Below the pieces are notes generated by a model. That model searched no databases. It saw only the letters and a list, made by a program, of their open reading frames with translations, and was not told the origin of the DNA. From Gordonia sp. ABSL11-1 (GTDB taxonomy: Bacteria > Actinomycetota > Actinomycetes > Mycobacteriales > Mycobacteriaceae), in NCBI RefSeq assembly GCF_030315685.1, contig NZ_JASXSI010000033.1, positions 1 to 44,566 on the forward strand: DNA of 44,566 bases. The letters run 5' to 3'. Positions 15,936 to 23,617 of the stretch are shown piece after piece (position 1 is the stretch's first letter; each line of letters begins with the position of its first letter). The position numbers and the translations under genes were made by a program.

Positions 15936-16582
15936 GGGCTCTGTTGAAATCACTGCGATCAGAACCAGACAACTTCTGAGGCTGCCCGTGTATCGACGGC
16001 TCATCCTCGCCGTCCGCGGGGAGCACGACGGTGCCGTCATGGCGTTCCAGGGCGGCGTGCCGCTCATTCCTGCGTCCGCGCGATGGGCGTTCGGTGCCGT
16101 CACACTCTGAGCGCGGCGGCAGACCGCAGCGAATCGCCGACCACGTCGATCCGAAATCAGAGATGACGCGAAACGTACCGCCCACCGTGACGTTCGTCGT
16201 CATCTGCGGGCTCGTCGCGCAATGCCGACGAGTACCGGACGAGGGACCCGTTGTCCTGGCGGGCGGGGTCAGCGGGTGCCCGGATCGCTCTTGCTCATGG
16301 CCACCACCACAAACGGCGTACTCACCTCCCGGCGTGAGCCGGTCTCGTTCTACGACCTCAGCCTCGGTTCACATATCTTTCCACAGGACGAATTCACGGC
16401 TCGTAAACAGATCCATGTATCGCCAGTCGTGGCGGACCGTGCGGTTGCGTCGTGGACGCCGACACTCCCACGGGCACTGGCATTGTTCAGATGCTCGAAG
16501 TGCGTCGGGAGTGACGAACACGAACAGCGCGCAAGGTGATGAAGATGCTCCCCGGCCACGACGTCGTCCGTACCGTGGATTC
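15936..16582. other. intergenic stretch between thiM and the downstream plus-strand gene
   Basis: No gene is convincing here. It contains the leader side of the thiM operator and the 47-bp palindromic repeat at 16161-16207. Short open frames on both strands lack ribosome-binding sites and coding character. Confidence 0.5.
16161..16207 (-). repeat. 47-bp imperfect palindromic repeat, copy A
   Basis: Arms AGATGACGCGAAACGT (16161-16176) and ACGTTCGTCGTCATCT (16190-16205) are nearly inverse complements around a 13-base centre. The reverse complement of 16161-16207 matches 33549-33595 at 43 of 47 positions. It is intergenic. See copy B. Confidence 0.8.
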
Positions 16583-17068
16583 ATGCGCGACCACGTGACA
16601 TCGACCAGGCCGCATGTGCGTCTGCACTGGTGGTTCCTGGGCTGGGTCGCCCTGGTGCTGTTGATCGCAGCCGGATTCGTCCTACCGCGCATCCTTCACC
16701 GTGATCCGTGTCATGACGTGCTGCCGTACGCGGCCGACATGGGGTTGCGCCTGTCCGACGACGAACACGTCGTCTCCTGCACGAACTATCCGTCTTTTCC
16801 CGACTCGTCGGCAAAGGTCGTGGTACGCACCGCGTCGCCCGCCACTCGCCAGGCCCTTCTCGACCGTTCGGGCGTCACCGAAGAGGTCGAGCGTTCGACG
16901 ATCAGCGTCAACGACGGCCCGTTCCATGAAGTGGTACGCAGACCGAACCTCGAGCGAAGTGAGCAGGTCTACAAGGCGACCACAAGAAGCGGCGACATCC
17001 TGAGCATCAGCTACGACGAGCACAACGAGGCAGGTCTGCTCCTTGAGGTGAATGCCATGGAGACCTGA
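16583..17068 (+). CDS. single-pass membrane protein, unknown function
   Basis: 161 residues. Short basic N-terminus, one transmembrane segment (LGWVALVLLIAAGFVLP, about residues 19-35), then an extracytoplasmic domain of about 125 residues with two Cys (DPCHDVLPYA, VVSCTNYPSF) that could form a disulfide. The rest is an alpha/beta domain with VVVRTASPATRQALLDRSGV and ILSISYDEHNEAGLLLEVNA. I recognise no family. I start at the ATG at 16583, just before the coding-like part; the frame is open upstream but that stretch is intergenic in character. It is not linked to the thiM operon, which points the other way. Confidence 0.7.
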   Translation: MRDHVTSTRPHVRLHWWFLGWVALVLLIAAGFVLPRILHRDPCHDVLPYAADMGLRLSDDEHVVSCTNYPSFPDSSAKVVVRTASPATRQALLDRSGVTEEVERSTISVNDGPFHEVVRRPNLERSEQVYKATTRSGDILSISYDEHNEAGLLLEVNAMET

Positions 17069-17532
17069 CCATTCCTCTCTTTGAGTCCTGCGTGCTGCCA
17101 GTTCCTTACAGCCATAGCGTGTTCGGATGATGCCGACAGACAAGTCGTCGCAGCTTCGGCACAGCCACATCCCTCTCGTTGTGCCACTGATGAATCTCGG
17201 ACTGGCACCGGGAACTGAGGCAACTCGACGCAGAACGGGATGCTCATCGTCGCGCGATGGCGATCGCCCGGGCGCATGGCCGGGTCGACCTCGTGGACGA
17301 GATCCTCACTCGTTTGCTCAGATCGATCCCGACTTCGTGATCCCGCTCGACGGCCGGATGCCCAGCTCCCGGCATAGCGAGTAGAGTTCGAGCTTTTCGG
17401 TCATGATCCAGCGTGGCACCGGCAGGTCTCATTCTCTGAACCGCGATGGCCGGATCGTTCAGCCAGTACAGATTTCCTCTCCAGCAGTGCCAGGGGCTCA
17501 GAGTGAGCGGGTCTGACGATTCTGCTGCCCGG
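17069..17532. other. gene-poor stretch with possible SAP/Rho-N-like remnant
   Basis: On the minus strand, 17404 to 17318 encodes a 28-residue open frame beginning MTEKLELYSLCRELGI and continuing RPSSGITKSGSI. This resembles the helix-turn-helix of SAP or Rho-N-like modules ('LC.ELGI..SS..TK..LI'). Coding-like sequence may continue in another frame (EDLVHEVDPAMRPGDRHRA). There is no clear ribosome-binding site. It is most likely a decayed short gene. Nothing else is seen here. Confidence 0.3.
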
Positions 17533-18843
17533 CTAGAGCAGCGGGTCGCCGACAAGCAACGCACGGAGTTCCGCCGCCAGCGTCCTGGAGTCTGCCGTCA
17601 CAAGCGTTCCACCCCGCACCACCCACCGTCCGCCGACCATCACATCCCGCGGCCGGCGACCGGGCCCCGCCCACAGCAGGCCGTCGACGGGATCCGGTAC
17701 CCCGCTGTCGAATACGTCGGCGCAGTCCCACACGCACAGGTCGGCCGCGGCACCGGCGCGGAGATGGCCGAGCTCGGAACGGCCGAGCCCGGCGGCCGAC
17801 CCCTCGGTGGCCATCGCCAGACACACGCGGGCAGACACGGGCTCGCCGATGAGGCCGGACAACTGCATGGCCAGGCGCGCATCCGCAAGCAAATGCCCGG
17901 CGTCGTTACTTCCACCGCCGCTCGTACCCAACCCCACCCGGATCCCGACCGCGCGCAACGCCGCGACCCGAGCGACACCCCATCCCATCGGCACATCACA
18001 GCCCGGCGCATGCGTTGCGGCCGCACCGGACTGCGCGAGCACATCGACCTCGGCATCGGTGATATCGCACAGATGCGCGACAGTGACGTCCTCGGCCAAC
18101 CATCCCCAGTCGGCGAGGAGTTCCAGCGGCCGCCGACCGTAGCGTTCCGCGGCCACCGCGACATCGATCTGCTCATTCGCCTGCGTTCGACGCCGCAGAC
18201 CCAGAGTGGCGGCGACCTCGGCCAGCGCCGCGAACGTCTCGGGCCCGTCGGCATGGACCCCGGACGGTCCGACCGCAAGCTGCACCAAGCCGTCGGCCGA
18301 GACACCGTCCGTCGCGTCAGGAAGATGTGCATCGTGGATGTCGACGACGGACTGGGCCGCAGTCTCCGGATCGTCCCGCGCAGTCCCACGGACGAACACC
18401 AGACGCGCACCGAGGCGTCGGGCGGCGGTGATCGTGGCTCCGGCCAGCGCCACCGGGTCCTGATCACGCGGCCAGGTGAGGTGATGGTCGGCCACCGTGG
18501 TGACACCGCACAGCAGCGATTCGGCAAGACCCACCGACGCTGCGGCAGCGGTCAGTTCGGGCTCGACACCCGTCGTCGAATACCGCGTCGACATCACCGC
18601 CAGCCATTCCTGCATCGACCGGAATCGCGTGTCCTGCCGCGACCGGAACGCGGTCTGCAGAAGATGATGATGCGCGTTCACCAGACCGGGCGTGATGACG
18701 CAGCCGGAGACATCGACGACCTCGGGGTCCGCCGGTGTCGATCGGTCGGAGATCACACCGCCATCGACGACGACGGGACCTGCGCCGATGGTGTCGCCGT
18801 CGACCATCACGGCATCGGCGCCGGTGAGGATGAGAGGTCTCAT
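17533..18843 (-). CDS. ATZ/TRZ-type amidohydrolase, 8-oxoguanine deaminase-like, with altered metal site
   Basis: 436 residues, full length for the family. It has the N-terminal NAHHHLLQT (His58-60), VGPSGVHADG, YGRRPLELLADWGWLAEDV, the beta-6 His257 in VAHLCD and RVGLGTSGGGSND, an order that matches 8-oxoguanine or hydroxyatrazine-type deaminases. Two usual ligands are changed. The beta-5 'THxxE' reads TQANE (Gln221), and the beta-8 'GxDGSASND' reads GTSGGGSND (Ser308). The 'CPSSN' loop is APGCD. It may be an inactive homologue, or use a rearranged site. The ATG overlaps the reductase stop by four bases and the gene is last in the minus-strand arm of the divergent locus. I chose the ATG at 18843 for that coupling. 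Confidence 0.8.
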   Translation of the reverse strand: MRPLILTGADAVMVDGDTIGAGPVVVDGGVISDRSTPADPEVVDVSGCVITPGLVNAHHHLLQTAFRSRQDTRFRSMQEWLAVMSTRYSTTGVEPELTAAAASVGLAESLLCGVTTVADHHLTWPRDQDPVALAGATITAARRLGARLVFVRGTARDDPETAAQSVVDIHDAHLPDATDGVSADGLVQLAVGPSGVHADGPETFAALAEVAATLGLRRRTQANEQIDVAVAAERYGRRPLELLADWGWLAEDVTVAHLCDITDAEVDVLAQSGAAATHAPGCDVPMGWGVARVAALRAVGIRVGLGTSGGGSNDAGHLLADARLAMQLSGLIGEPVSARVCLAMATEGSAAGLGRSELGHLRAGAAADLCVWDCADVFDSGVPDPVDGLLWAGPGRRPRDVMVGGRWVVRGGTLVTADSRTLAAELRALLVGDPLL

Positions 18844-19805
18844 AGCTCGAGTACCAAACGGCCACTCGTACAACGAGACACACAGATCATCATGGACTCG
18901 TTCTCCGACCGCTCCTCTGGCGACAGGACCGAGTCCCGGTGATCCACCTCGCCGCTGACCACCCCGGTCTCACACGTCCCGCACATCCCCTCGCGACACG
19001 ACGAGGGCGCTACCACTCCCCGGTCCGCCAGAACGTCGATTATCGTACGATCCTCCGGGACAGTCACAGTCACTCCCGAGAACGCCAACGACAACTCGAA
19101 CGCCTCGTTCGGGGCTGCGGAATGCACAGACACAGTGAACCGTTCGACGAACGAGTCCACCGCGGGCTGTACGGCGCAGGCGTCGGCGACCGCATCCATC
19201 ATCGACGGCGGCCCACACGAGTAGACGGCGGTTCCACGGGCGAGCCCGGCAAGCGCAACGCCCAGATTCAGACGACCGGCGTGACTCGACTCGTGCACCG
19301 TGACGTGGCGCGGGTGGCACGCGAGAAGATCATCGGCAAAGGCCATTTCGGCGCGTGTACGCCCGATGTAGATGAGTCGCCAAGGCCTACCGGAATGTCG
19401 AGCCTGTTCGATCAGCGTCAACATCGGAGTGATGCCGATACCGCCGGCGACAAAGACATACTCCAGAGCACGCGTGAGTTCGAAGTGATTGCGCGGTGCG
19501 CTGATCCAGACCTCCGAACCGACGGCAAGGTCGTCGTGGACGGACACCGAACCCCCACGGCTGTCCGAGCGACGTTCCACAGCGATCCGGTAGGTACCGG
19601 CCTCGTCCGGCGAGGAGCACAGCGAGTACTGGCGAGTCGGTCCGGCCGGCGTCGTGAGGTCGATATGCGCGCCGGCCGACCACGCAGGCAACGAAGCGAC
19701 GTCGACCGGAGTGAGCTCGAACTCGTCGATCCGGTCGGCGACGCGTCGACGCGACGATATGCGAACACGGATCTGGCTTTGAACATTGTTGGATGACAAC
19801 GACAT
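18840..19805 (-). CDS. VanB/phthalate-dioxygenase-reductase-type FMN and 2Fe-2S oxidoreductase
   Basis: 321 residues with the full domain order. The FMN-binding barrel has RQYSL (58-62) and the NAD-binding domain has GGIGITP (121-127) and CGPP (197-200). The C-terminal plant-type ferredoxin has Cys270, Cys275, Cys278 and Cys308 (CREGMCGTC ... C). Such reductases pass electrons from NAD(P)H to a Rieske oxygenase or P450. No oxygenase gene is present in the window, which is notable. The ATG is preceded by AGGAG. It lies 58 bases after the XRE-cupin gene and overlaps the amidohydrolase start, so all three form one transcript. Confidence 0.9.
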   Translation of the reverse strand: MSLSSNNVQSQIRVRISSRRRVADRIDEFELTPVDVASLPAWSAGAHIDLTTPAGPTRQYSLCSSPDEAGTYRIAVERRSDSRGGSVSVHDDLAVGSEVWISAPRNHFELTRALEYVFVAGGIGITPMLTLIEQARHSGRPWRLIYIGRTRAEMAFADDLLACHPRHVTVHESSHAGRLNLGVALAGLARGTAVYSCGPPSMMDAVADACAVQPAVDSFVERFTVSVHSAAPNEAFELSLAFSGVTVTVPEDRTIIDVLADRGVVAPSSCREGMCGTCETGVVSGEVDHRDSVLSPEERSENESMMICVSRCTSGRLVLEL

Positions 19806-19863
19806 CGGGATCTCCTCGCCTGAGCGATCGTCGCCGCCGCGTTTCCCAGCCACAGGAACCCCC

Positions 19864-20460
19864 CTACAGTGACGCCTGCACCACCAGCAGATGGGCGACC
19901 TCGGGGCCGACGAGCCGCCACCGATGAGGGATGCCGCCAGCGTAATAAAGACTGTCCCCTGTGTGCAATTCGATGATGTGGTTGTCACCCAGGTCGATCT
20001 CGATCGCTCCGGCGACCACGTGCACCCACTCGTCCTGTTCGTGCTGGAAGTACTCGCGGTAGTCGCGCCGGGCGATCACCTGCTCCTGCGGGTAGAACGC
20101 CGCGGCCTCACCGCGGACCAGGAGCCGGGCATACCCTGCGCTGTCCCCCGCCTGCGGCAAGAGTGCGCCCTCATCCGATCGCACCACATGTGCCCCCGCC
20201 GGGGATGTCGGGGAGCGGCGGACACGCGCCGGATCCGCGGCCAGCATCAGACTCACCTGCGTGGTCTCCAACGCGCGAGCGATACGTTCCAGTGTCGTCA
20301 TGCTGGGACGCGCGTATCCACGCTCGAGCTGGGACAGAAACGAGTGCGAAATCTCTGCTTGCTCAGCAAGACTCGTCAGCGTCACCCCTCGCTGCTTGCG
20401 TCGTCGGCGAATCTCGGCGCCCAGCGACGCCTGCGCCTCGTCCTGCTCGTCGAGCGCCAT
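19864..20460 (-). CDS. XRE-family regulator with C-terminal cupin domain
   Basis: 198 residues. The N-terminal helix-turn-helix (about residues 12-68) reads LGAEIRRRRKQRGVTLTSLA, then ISHSFLSQLERGYARPSM. The C-terminal cupin (about 110-195) has YFQHEQDEWVHVVAGAIEID, HTGDSLYYAGGIPHRW and a final strand. This architecture senses a small ligand in the cupin and controls catabolic or salvage genes. The ATG has GGAGG at proper spacing. It is first in the minus-strand arm and divergent from the nine-gene operon, so it probably controls both arms through the sites at 20489-20565. Confidence 0.9.
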   Translation of the reverse strand: MALDEQDEAQASLGAEIRRRRKQRGVTLTSLAEQAEISHSFLSQLERGYARPSMTTLERIARALETTQVSLMLAADPARVRRSPTSPAGAHVVRSDEGALLPQAGDSAGYARLLVRGEAAAFYPQEQVIARRDYREYFQHEQDEWVHVVAGAIEIDLGDNHIIELHTGDSLYYAGGIPHRWRLVGPEVAHLLVVQASL

Positions 20461-20488
20461 CTCCCATCACCTCCAGTCGGCCAGCTTT

Positions 20489-20565
20489 GGTTACACGCTT
20501 GCCCCCGTGGTTAACACGTCGGCAACACCGCGTCCCTATATTCGTCCCTGTTGACGTGGTCAACA
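20489..20565. promoter_or_regulatory. candidate XRE-cupin operator cluster in divergent promoter region
   Basis: A perfect inverted repeat GTTGAC-GTG-GTCAAC lies at 20550-20564. Two further related half-sites in the same direction are GGTTACAC at 20489-20496 and GGTTAACAC at 20509-20517; the right half of the palindrome extends to GGTCAACA. The shared pattern GGT(T/C)AACA, the overlap with a promoter -35 and the position between divergent arms suggest binding by the XRE-cupin protein. Confidence 0.55.
20535..20563 (-). promoter_or_regulatory. sigma-A type promoter of the XRE-cupin operon
   Basis: On the minus strand TTGACC (20563-20558) and TATAGG (20540-20535) are separated by 17 bases, a near-consensus pair. 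The -35 lies inside the GTTGAC/GTCAAC palindrome, which suggests repression or autoregulation. Confidence 0.55.
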
Positions 20566-20660
20566 ATTAGCACATGCCTCACGCCACCGTCCCAGCCCAC
20601 GGTGAAACCACTGCCCTGCGCGACGATGCGCACCACTCAGTTCAGTCCACTGGAGCCACC

Positions 20661-21941
20661 ATGCCGGCCACATCTCCCCGACCTGTTCGGGGCATCACCG
20701 GGACGTTGCCCGACGGCTCGCTCGTCGACCTGGACGTGACCACCGGTGCGGACGGCGTTGTCCGCGTCGAGCGCGTCACTCCCGCGCGCTCGCAGGAACG
20801 CGGCCCCGACTGGCTCGACCTCCGGGGATTCGTCCTCACCGCGTCCGCCGCGGAGCCGCATGCCCATCTGGACAAGGCGTTGTCCTGGGCCGAGCTCCAA
20901 CCGCCACTGGGCGACCTCACCGACGCGATCACCTCGTGGCGCACCGGGAGCGTCCACCTCGACGAGGAGTCATTCCGACGTCGCGCACTCCGCGCGGCAA
21001 CGTCGATGTTGCGCAACGGGATAACTGCGGTCCGCACCCATGTGGACATCCTCGGCGACGAGGATCCGCTACGGGCGATCCGCGCACTCGATCACGTCCG
21101 GGCGCAGCTGGACGGGGTGATGACGGTCCAGATCGCCGTACTCGCGAATCACCGTACTCCCGCGGCGCTCGTCGAAGACGCACTGGACACCGGTGCGGAC
21201 CTGGTCGGTGGCGCACCGCATCTCGCCGACGATCCACTCACCGAGCTGACCAGACTCCTGGACATCGCCGAGAAGCGCGGAGTCGGAGCCGATCTGCACA
21301 TCGACGAGTTCCTCGACGGTGACCATCTGACCATCGAGGCATATGCGGGCCGGGTTGCCGACTGGCCGCGCGATCGTATCCGCACGGCCGGACACTGCAG
21401 TCGCCTCGCCACACTGCCGGCCGACGATCTGGCCCGTATCGCGCGCATGCTGGCCCGCGCCTCGGTGTCGGTGGTCGCCCTCCCCATCACGAACCTGTAC
21501 CTGCAGGGGCGGTCCGGTCCGTCGGGCGGGCATCGCGGCATCACCACCATCGACGTGCTCCGCGACGCCGGGGTGTTGGTGGCCGCCGGCGCCGACAACA
21601 TCCGCGACCCCTTCAATCCGGTCGGACGTGCCGACCCCCTGGAGACGGCCTCGCTTCTCGTCACCGCCGCGCACCAGTCACCCCACGCGGCTGCAGAACT
21701 CGTCACGAACAGCGCCCGAGCGGCCTTGGGTCTCGAGCCGGCGGGACCCCAGATCGGTGCGCGCGCCGACTTCCTCGCCGTCCGCTCGACCGACGTCATC
21801 GACACCATCGCCAGCGCACCGGCCGACCGCGTGGTGATCGTGAACGGTGTCCCGGTCGCTCGCTCCGAGACCACCTCCTGGACCGCGGTCACCGAGATCG
21901 CCGCCGAACCGACCCCCGTTCCCAGCGTCATGGAGAGATGA
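20661..21941 (+). CDS. cytosine deaminase/AtzC-like amidohydrolase
   Basis: 426 residues with an intact metal site of the cytosine deaminase branch: PHAHLDK (His67/His69 region), AVRTHVD, DLHIDE (213-216), GHCSRL (244-247) and AGADNIRDPFNPVGRADPL with Asp312. These enzymes hydrolyse exocyclic amino or amide C-N bonds of pyrimidines, triazines and similar rings. I prefer the ATG at 20661 because GGAG stands five bases before it; an earlier in-frame ATG at 20574 has none and lies against the operator. First gene of the nine-gene operon; its TGA overlaps the ABC ATPase start. The likely role is ring deamination after import. Confidence 0.88.
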   Translation: MPATSPRPVRGITGTLPDGSLVDLDVTTGADGVVRVERVTPARSQERGPDWLDLRGFVLTASAAEPHAHLDKALSWAELQPPLGDLTDAITSWRTGSVHLDEESFRRRALRAATSMLRNGITAVRTHVDILGDEDPLRAIRALDHVRAQLDGVMTVQIAVLANHRTPAALVEDALDTGADLVGGAPHLADDPLTELTRLLDIAEKRGVGADLHIDEFLDGDHLTIEAYAGRVADWPRDRIRTAGHCSRLATLPADDLARIARMLARASVSVVALPITNLYLQGRSGPSGGHRGITTIDVLRDAGVLVAAGADNIRDPFNPVGRADPLETASLLVTAAHQSPHAAAELVTNSARAALGLEPAGPQIGARADFLAVRSTDVIDTIASAPADRVVIVNGVPVARSETTSWTAVTEIAAEPTPVPSVMER

Positions 21942-22711
21942 TGAGTACACCTGGTTCGACCACCCGGTCGGCGCTCGGCCACCCGCTCGTCGGGTTCGAA
22001 CGCATCGACCTCACCTATCCGGACGGCACCCACGCGCTGCGCGATGTCAGCCTCAGTGTCCGAGAGGGCGAGTTCGTCAGTGTCGTAGGCCCTTCCGGTT
22101 GCGGTAAGTCCACACTGCTTCGGCTGTCCGCGGGCCTCGAGACGGTGACCGGCGGTTACCTGCAGTGCGGCGCAGAACGTATCGGATACGTCTTCCAGGA
22201 TGCCACCTTGCTGCCATGGCGTTCGGTCAAGGACAACGTGTCCCTGTTCGGCGAGCTCGACGGCGTCTCCCGGGGCGAACGCAAACGTCGTGCCGAGGAC
22301 GCACTGAGCACGGTCGGGCTCGACGGCTTCGACAAGCATCTGCCGCACATGCTCTCCGGCGGTATGCGGATGCGGGTGTCGCTGGCACGGTCACTCACCC
22401 TCGACCCCGACCTGTTCCTGTTCGACGAACCATTCGCCGCGCTCGACGAGATCACCCGGGAGCGGCTCGGCGTGGAACTGAGCGAACTGTTCGCGGCCCA
22501 GCGGTTCGCCGGACTGTTCATCACCCACTCGGTGGCCGAGGCGACGTTCTTGTCCTCTCGGGTGTTGGTCATGTCCGGACGCCCCGGAACGATCGTCGAC
22601 GAGATCGAGGTCCCGTTCGACCATCCCCGGTCACCCGACCTGCGCTTCGCGCCGGAGTTCGGCGAGATCGCCGGCCGCATCTCGCATGCGCTGAGGGAGG
22701 CCCACTCATGA
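21938..22711 (+). CDS. ABC transporter ATPase, NitT/TauT (SsuB/ThiZ-like) family
   Basis: 257 residues with Walker A GPSGCGKST (51-59), Q-loop Gln87 in VFQDATLLPWRSV, signature LSGGM (139-143), Walker B LFLFDEP (159-165) and the switch His in FITHSVAEA. The DATLLPWRSV stretch is typical of importers for nitrate, taurine, sulfonates and pyrimidine precursors. Two adjacent ATG codons are possible starts (21938, 21941). It overlaps both neighbours by four bases and supplies energy for the permease and binding protein encoded next. Confidence 0.92.
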   Translation: MMSTPGSTTRSALGHPLVGFERIDLTYPDGTHALRDVSLSVREGEFVSVVGPSGCGKSTLLRLSAGLETVTGGYLQCGAERIGYVFQDATLLPWRSVKDNVSLFGELDGVSRGERKRRAEDALSTVGLDGFDKHLPHMLSGGMRMRVSLARSLTLDPDLFLFDEPFAALDEITRERLGVELSELFAAQRFAGLFITHSVAEATFLSSRVLVMSGRPGTIVDEIEVPFDHPRSPDLRFAPEFGEIAGRISHALREAHS

Positions 22712-23559
22712 CGACGACCGACCCCACCGACACACGATCGACGACCGAGATGACTGTCGCTGCACGCACTCGGAGCCGTAGGCGCCCACGCCGGAAGGTC
22801 AGCGCAATCGTGGGACCACTGGTCGTACTGTTGCTCGTCGTCGCCGCCTGGTACATGGTCAGCTACGCCATCCTCGATCCGGCTCGACGCTTTCTGATGC
22901 CGCCGCCGCACGAGGTGATCACCGATGGTCTGCTCGGCGACGCCGCACCGGAGATGTGGGAAGCTCTCGGCCGGACTGCCACGGTGGCCCTCACCGGCCT
23001 GGCCATCGCGGCAGTCATCGGCATCGCATGGGCGGTGATCATGTCACAGTCCCGCATGATGGAGAACGCCCTCTTCCCGTATGCGGTTGTTCTGCAATGT
23101 ATTCCCATACTCGCGCTGGTTCCGCTGGTCGGGTTCTGGTTCGGATTCGGCTTCAGCGCACGCGTATTCGTCTGTGTGCTGATCGCGCTGTTCCCGATCG
23201 TGTCCAACACGCTCTTCGGCCTGCGCTCTGTCGACCGCCAGATGCGTGATCTCTTCGCGCTCCATCATCCGGGGCGGCTCACCATCCTGCGCAAGCTGGA
23301 GTTCCCCGCCGCCACCCCGGCCATCTTCGCCGGCCTGCGGATCTCCGCCGGCCTGTCGGTGGTCGGTGCGATCGTCGGTGACTTCTTCTTCAAGCAGGGC
23401 AATCCCGGTATCGGGATCCTGATCGACAACTACCGTTCCCGCCTCCAATCACCCGAGTTGTTCGCATCGATCGTGTTGGCCTCGCTGTTGGGAGTGGCCG
23501 TCTTCTGGTTCTTCGGCTGGCTCGGCGACCGGATGGTCGGGCGCTGGTATCAGCGGTGA
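22708..23559 (+). CDS. ABC transporter permease, NitT/TauT family
   Basis: 283 residues from an ATG that overlaps the ATPase stop (ATGA), with GAGGGAGG upstream. A basic N-terminus (RTRSRRRPRRK) is followed by about six membrane segments (VSAIVGPLVVLLLVVAAWYM; TVALTGLAIAAVIGIAWAVI; FPYAVVLQCIPILALVPLVG; ARVFVCVLIALFPIVSNTLF; FAGLRISAGLSVVGAIVG; LFASIVLASLLGVAVFWFFG). The cytoplasmic coupling loop reads EFPAATPAIFAGLRIS (EAA-type). It forms the channel of the importer. Confidence 0.92.
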   Translation: MTTTDPTDTRSTTEMTVAARTRSRRRPRRKVSAIVGPLVVLLLVVAAWYMVSYAILDPARRFLMPPPHEVITDGLLGDAAPEMWEALGRTATVALTGLAIAAVIGIAWAVIMSQSRMMENALFPYAVVLQCIPILALVPLVGFWFGFGFSARVFVCVLIALFPIVSNTLFGLRSVDRQMRDLFALHHPGRLTILRKLEFPAATPAIFAGLRISAGLSVVGAIVGDFFFKQGNPGIGILIDNYRSRLQSPELFASIVLASLLGVAVFWFFGWLGDRMVGRWYQR

Positions 23560-23617
23560 CCCCCTGCCGAGAAACATGACTCGCCATCTCCGCCACCACC
23601 ACACAGAGAAGGAACCC

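Noticed and set aside
15854..16160. TPP riboswitch in front of thiM
   Set aside because: I looked for the CTGAGA and ACCTGATC-type blocks of the THI element on the minus strand and did not find them in proper order.
17446..18942. Long plus-strand open frame (498 codons) opposite the amidohydrolase
   Set aside because: Antisense shadow of a motif-bearing gene; composition is Arg/His-rich with no recognisable domain.
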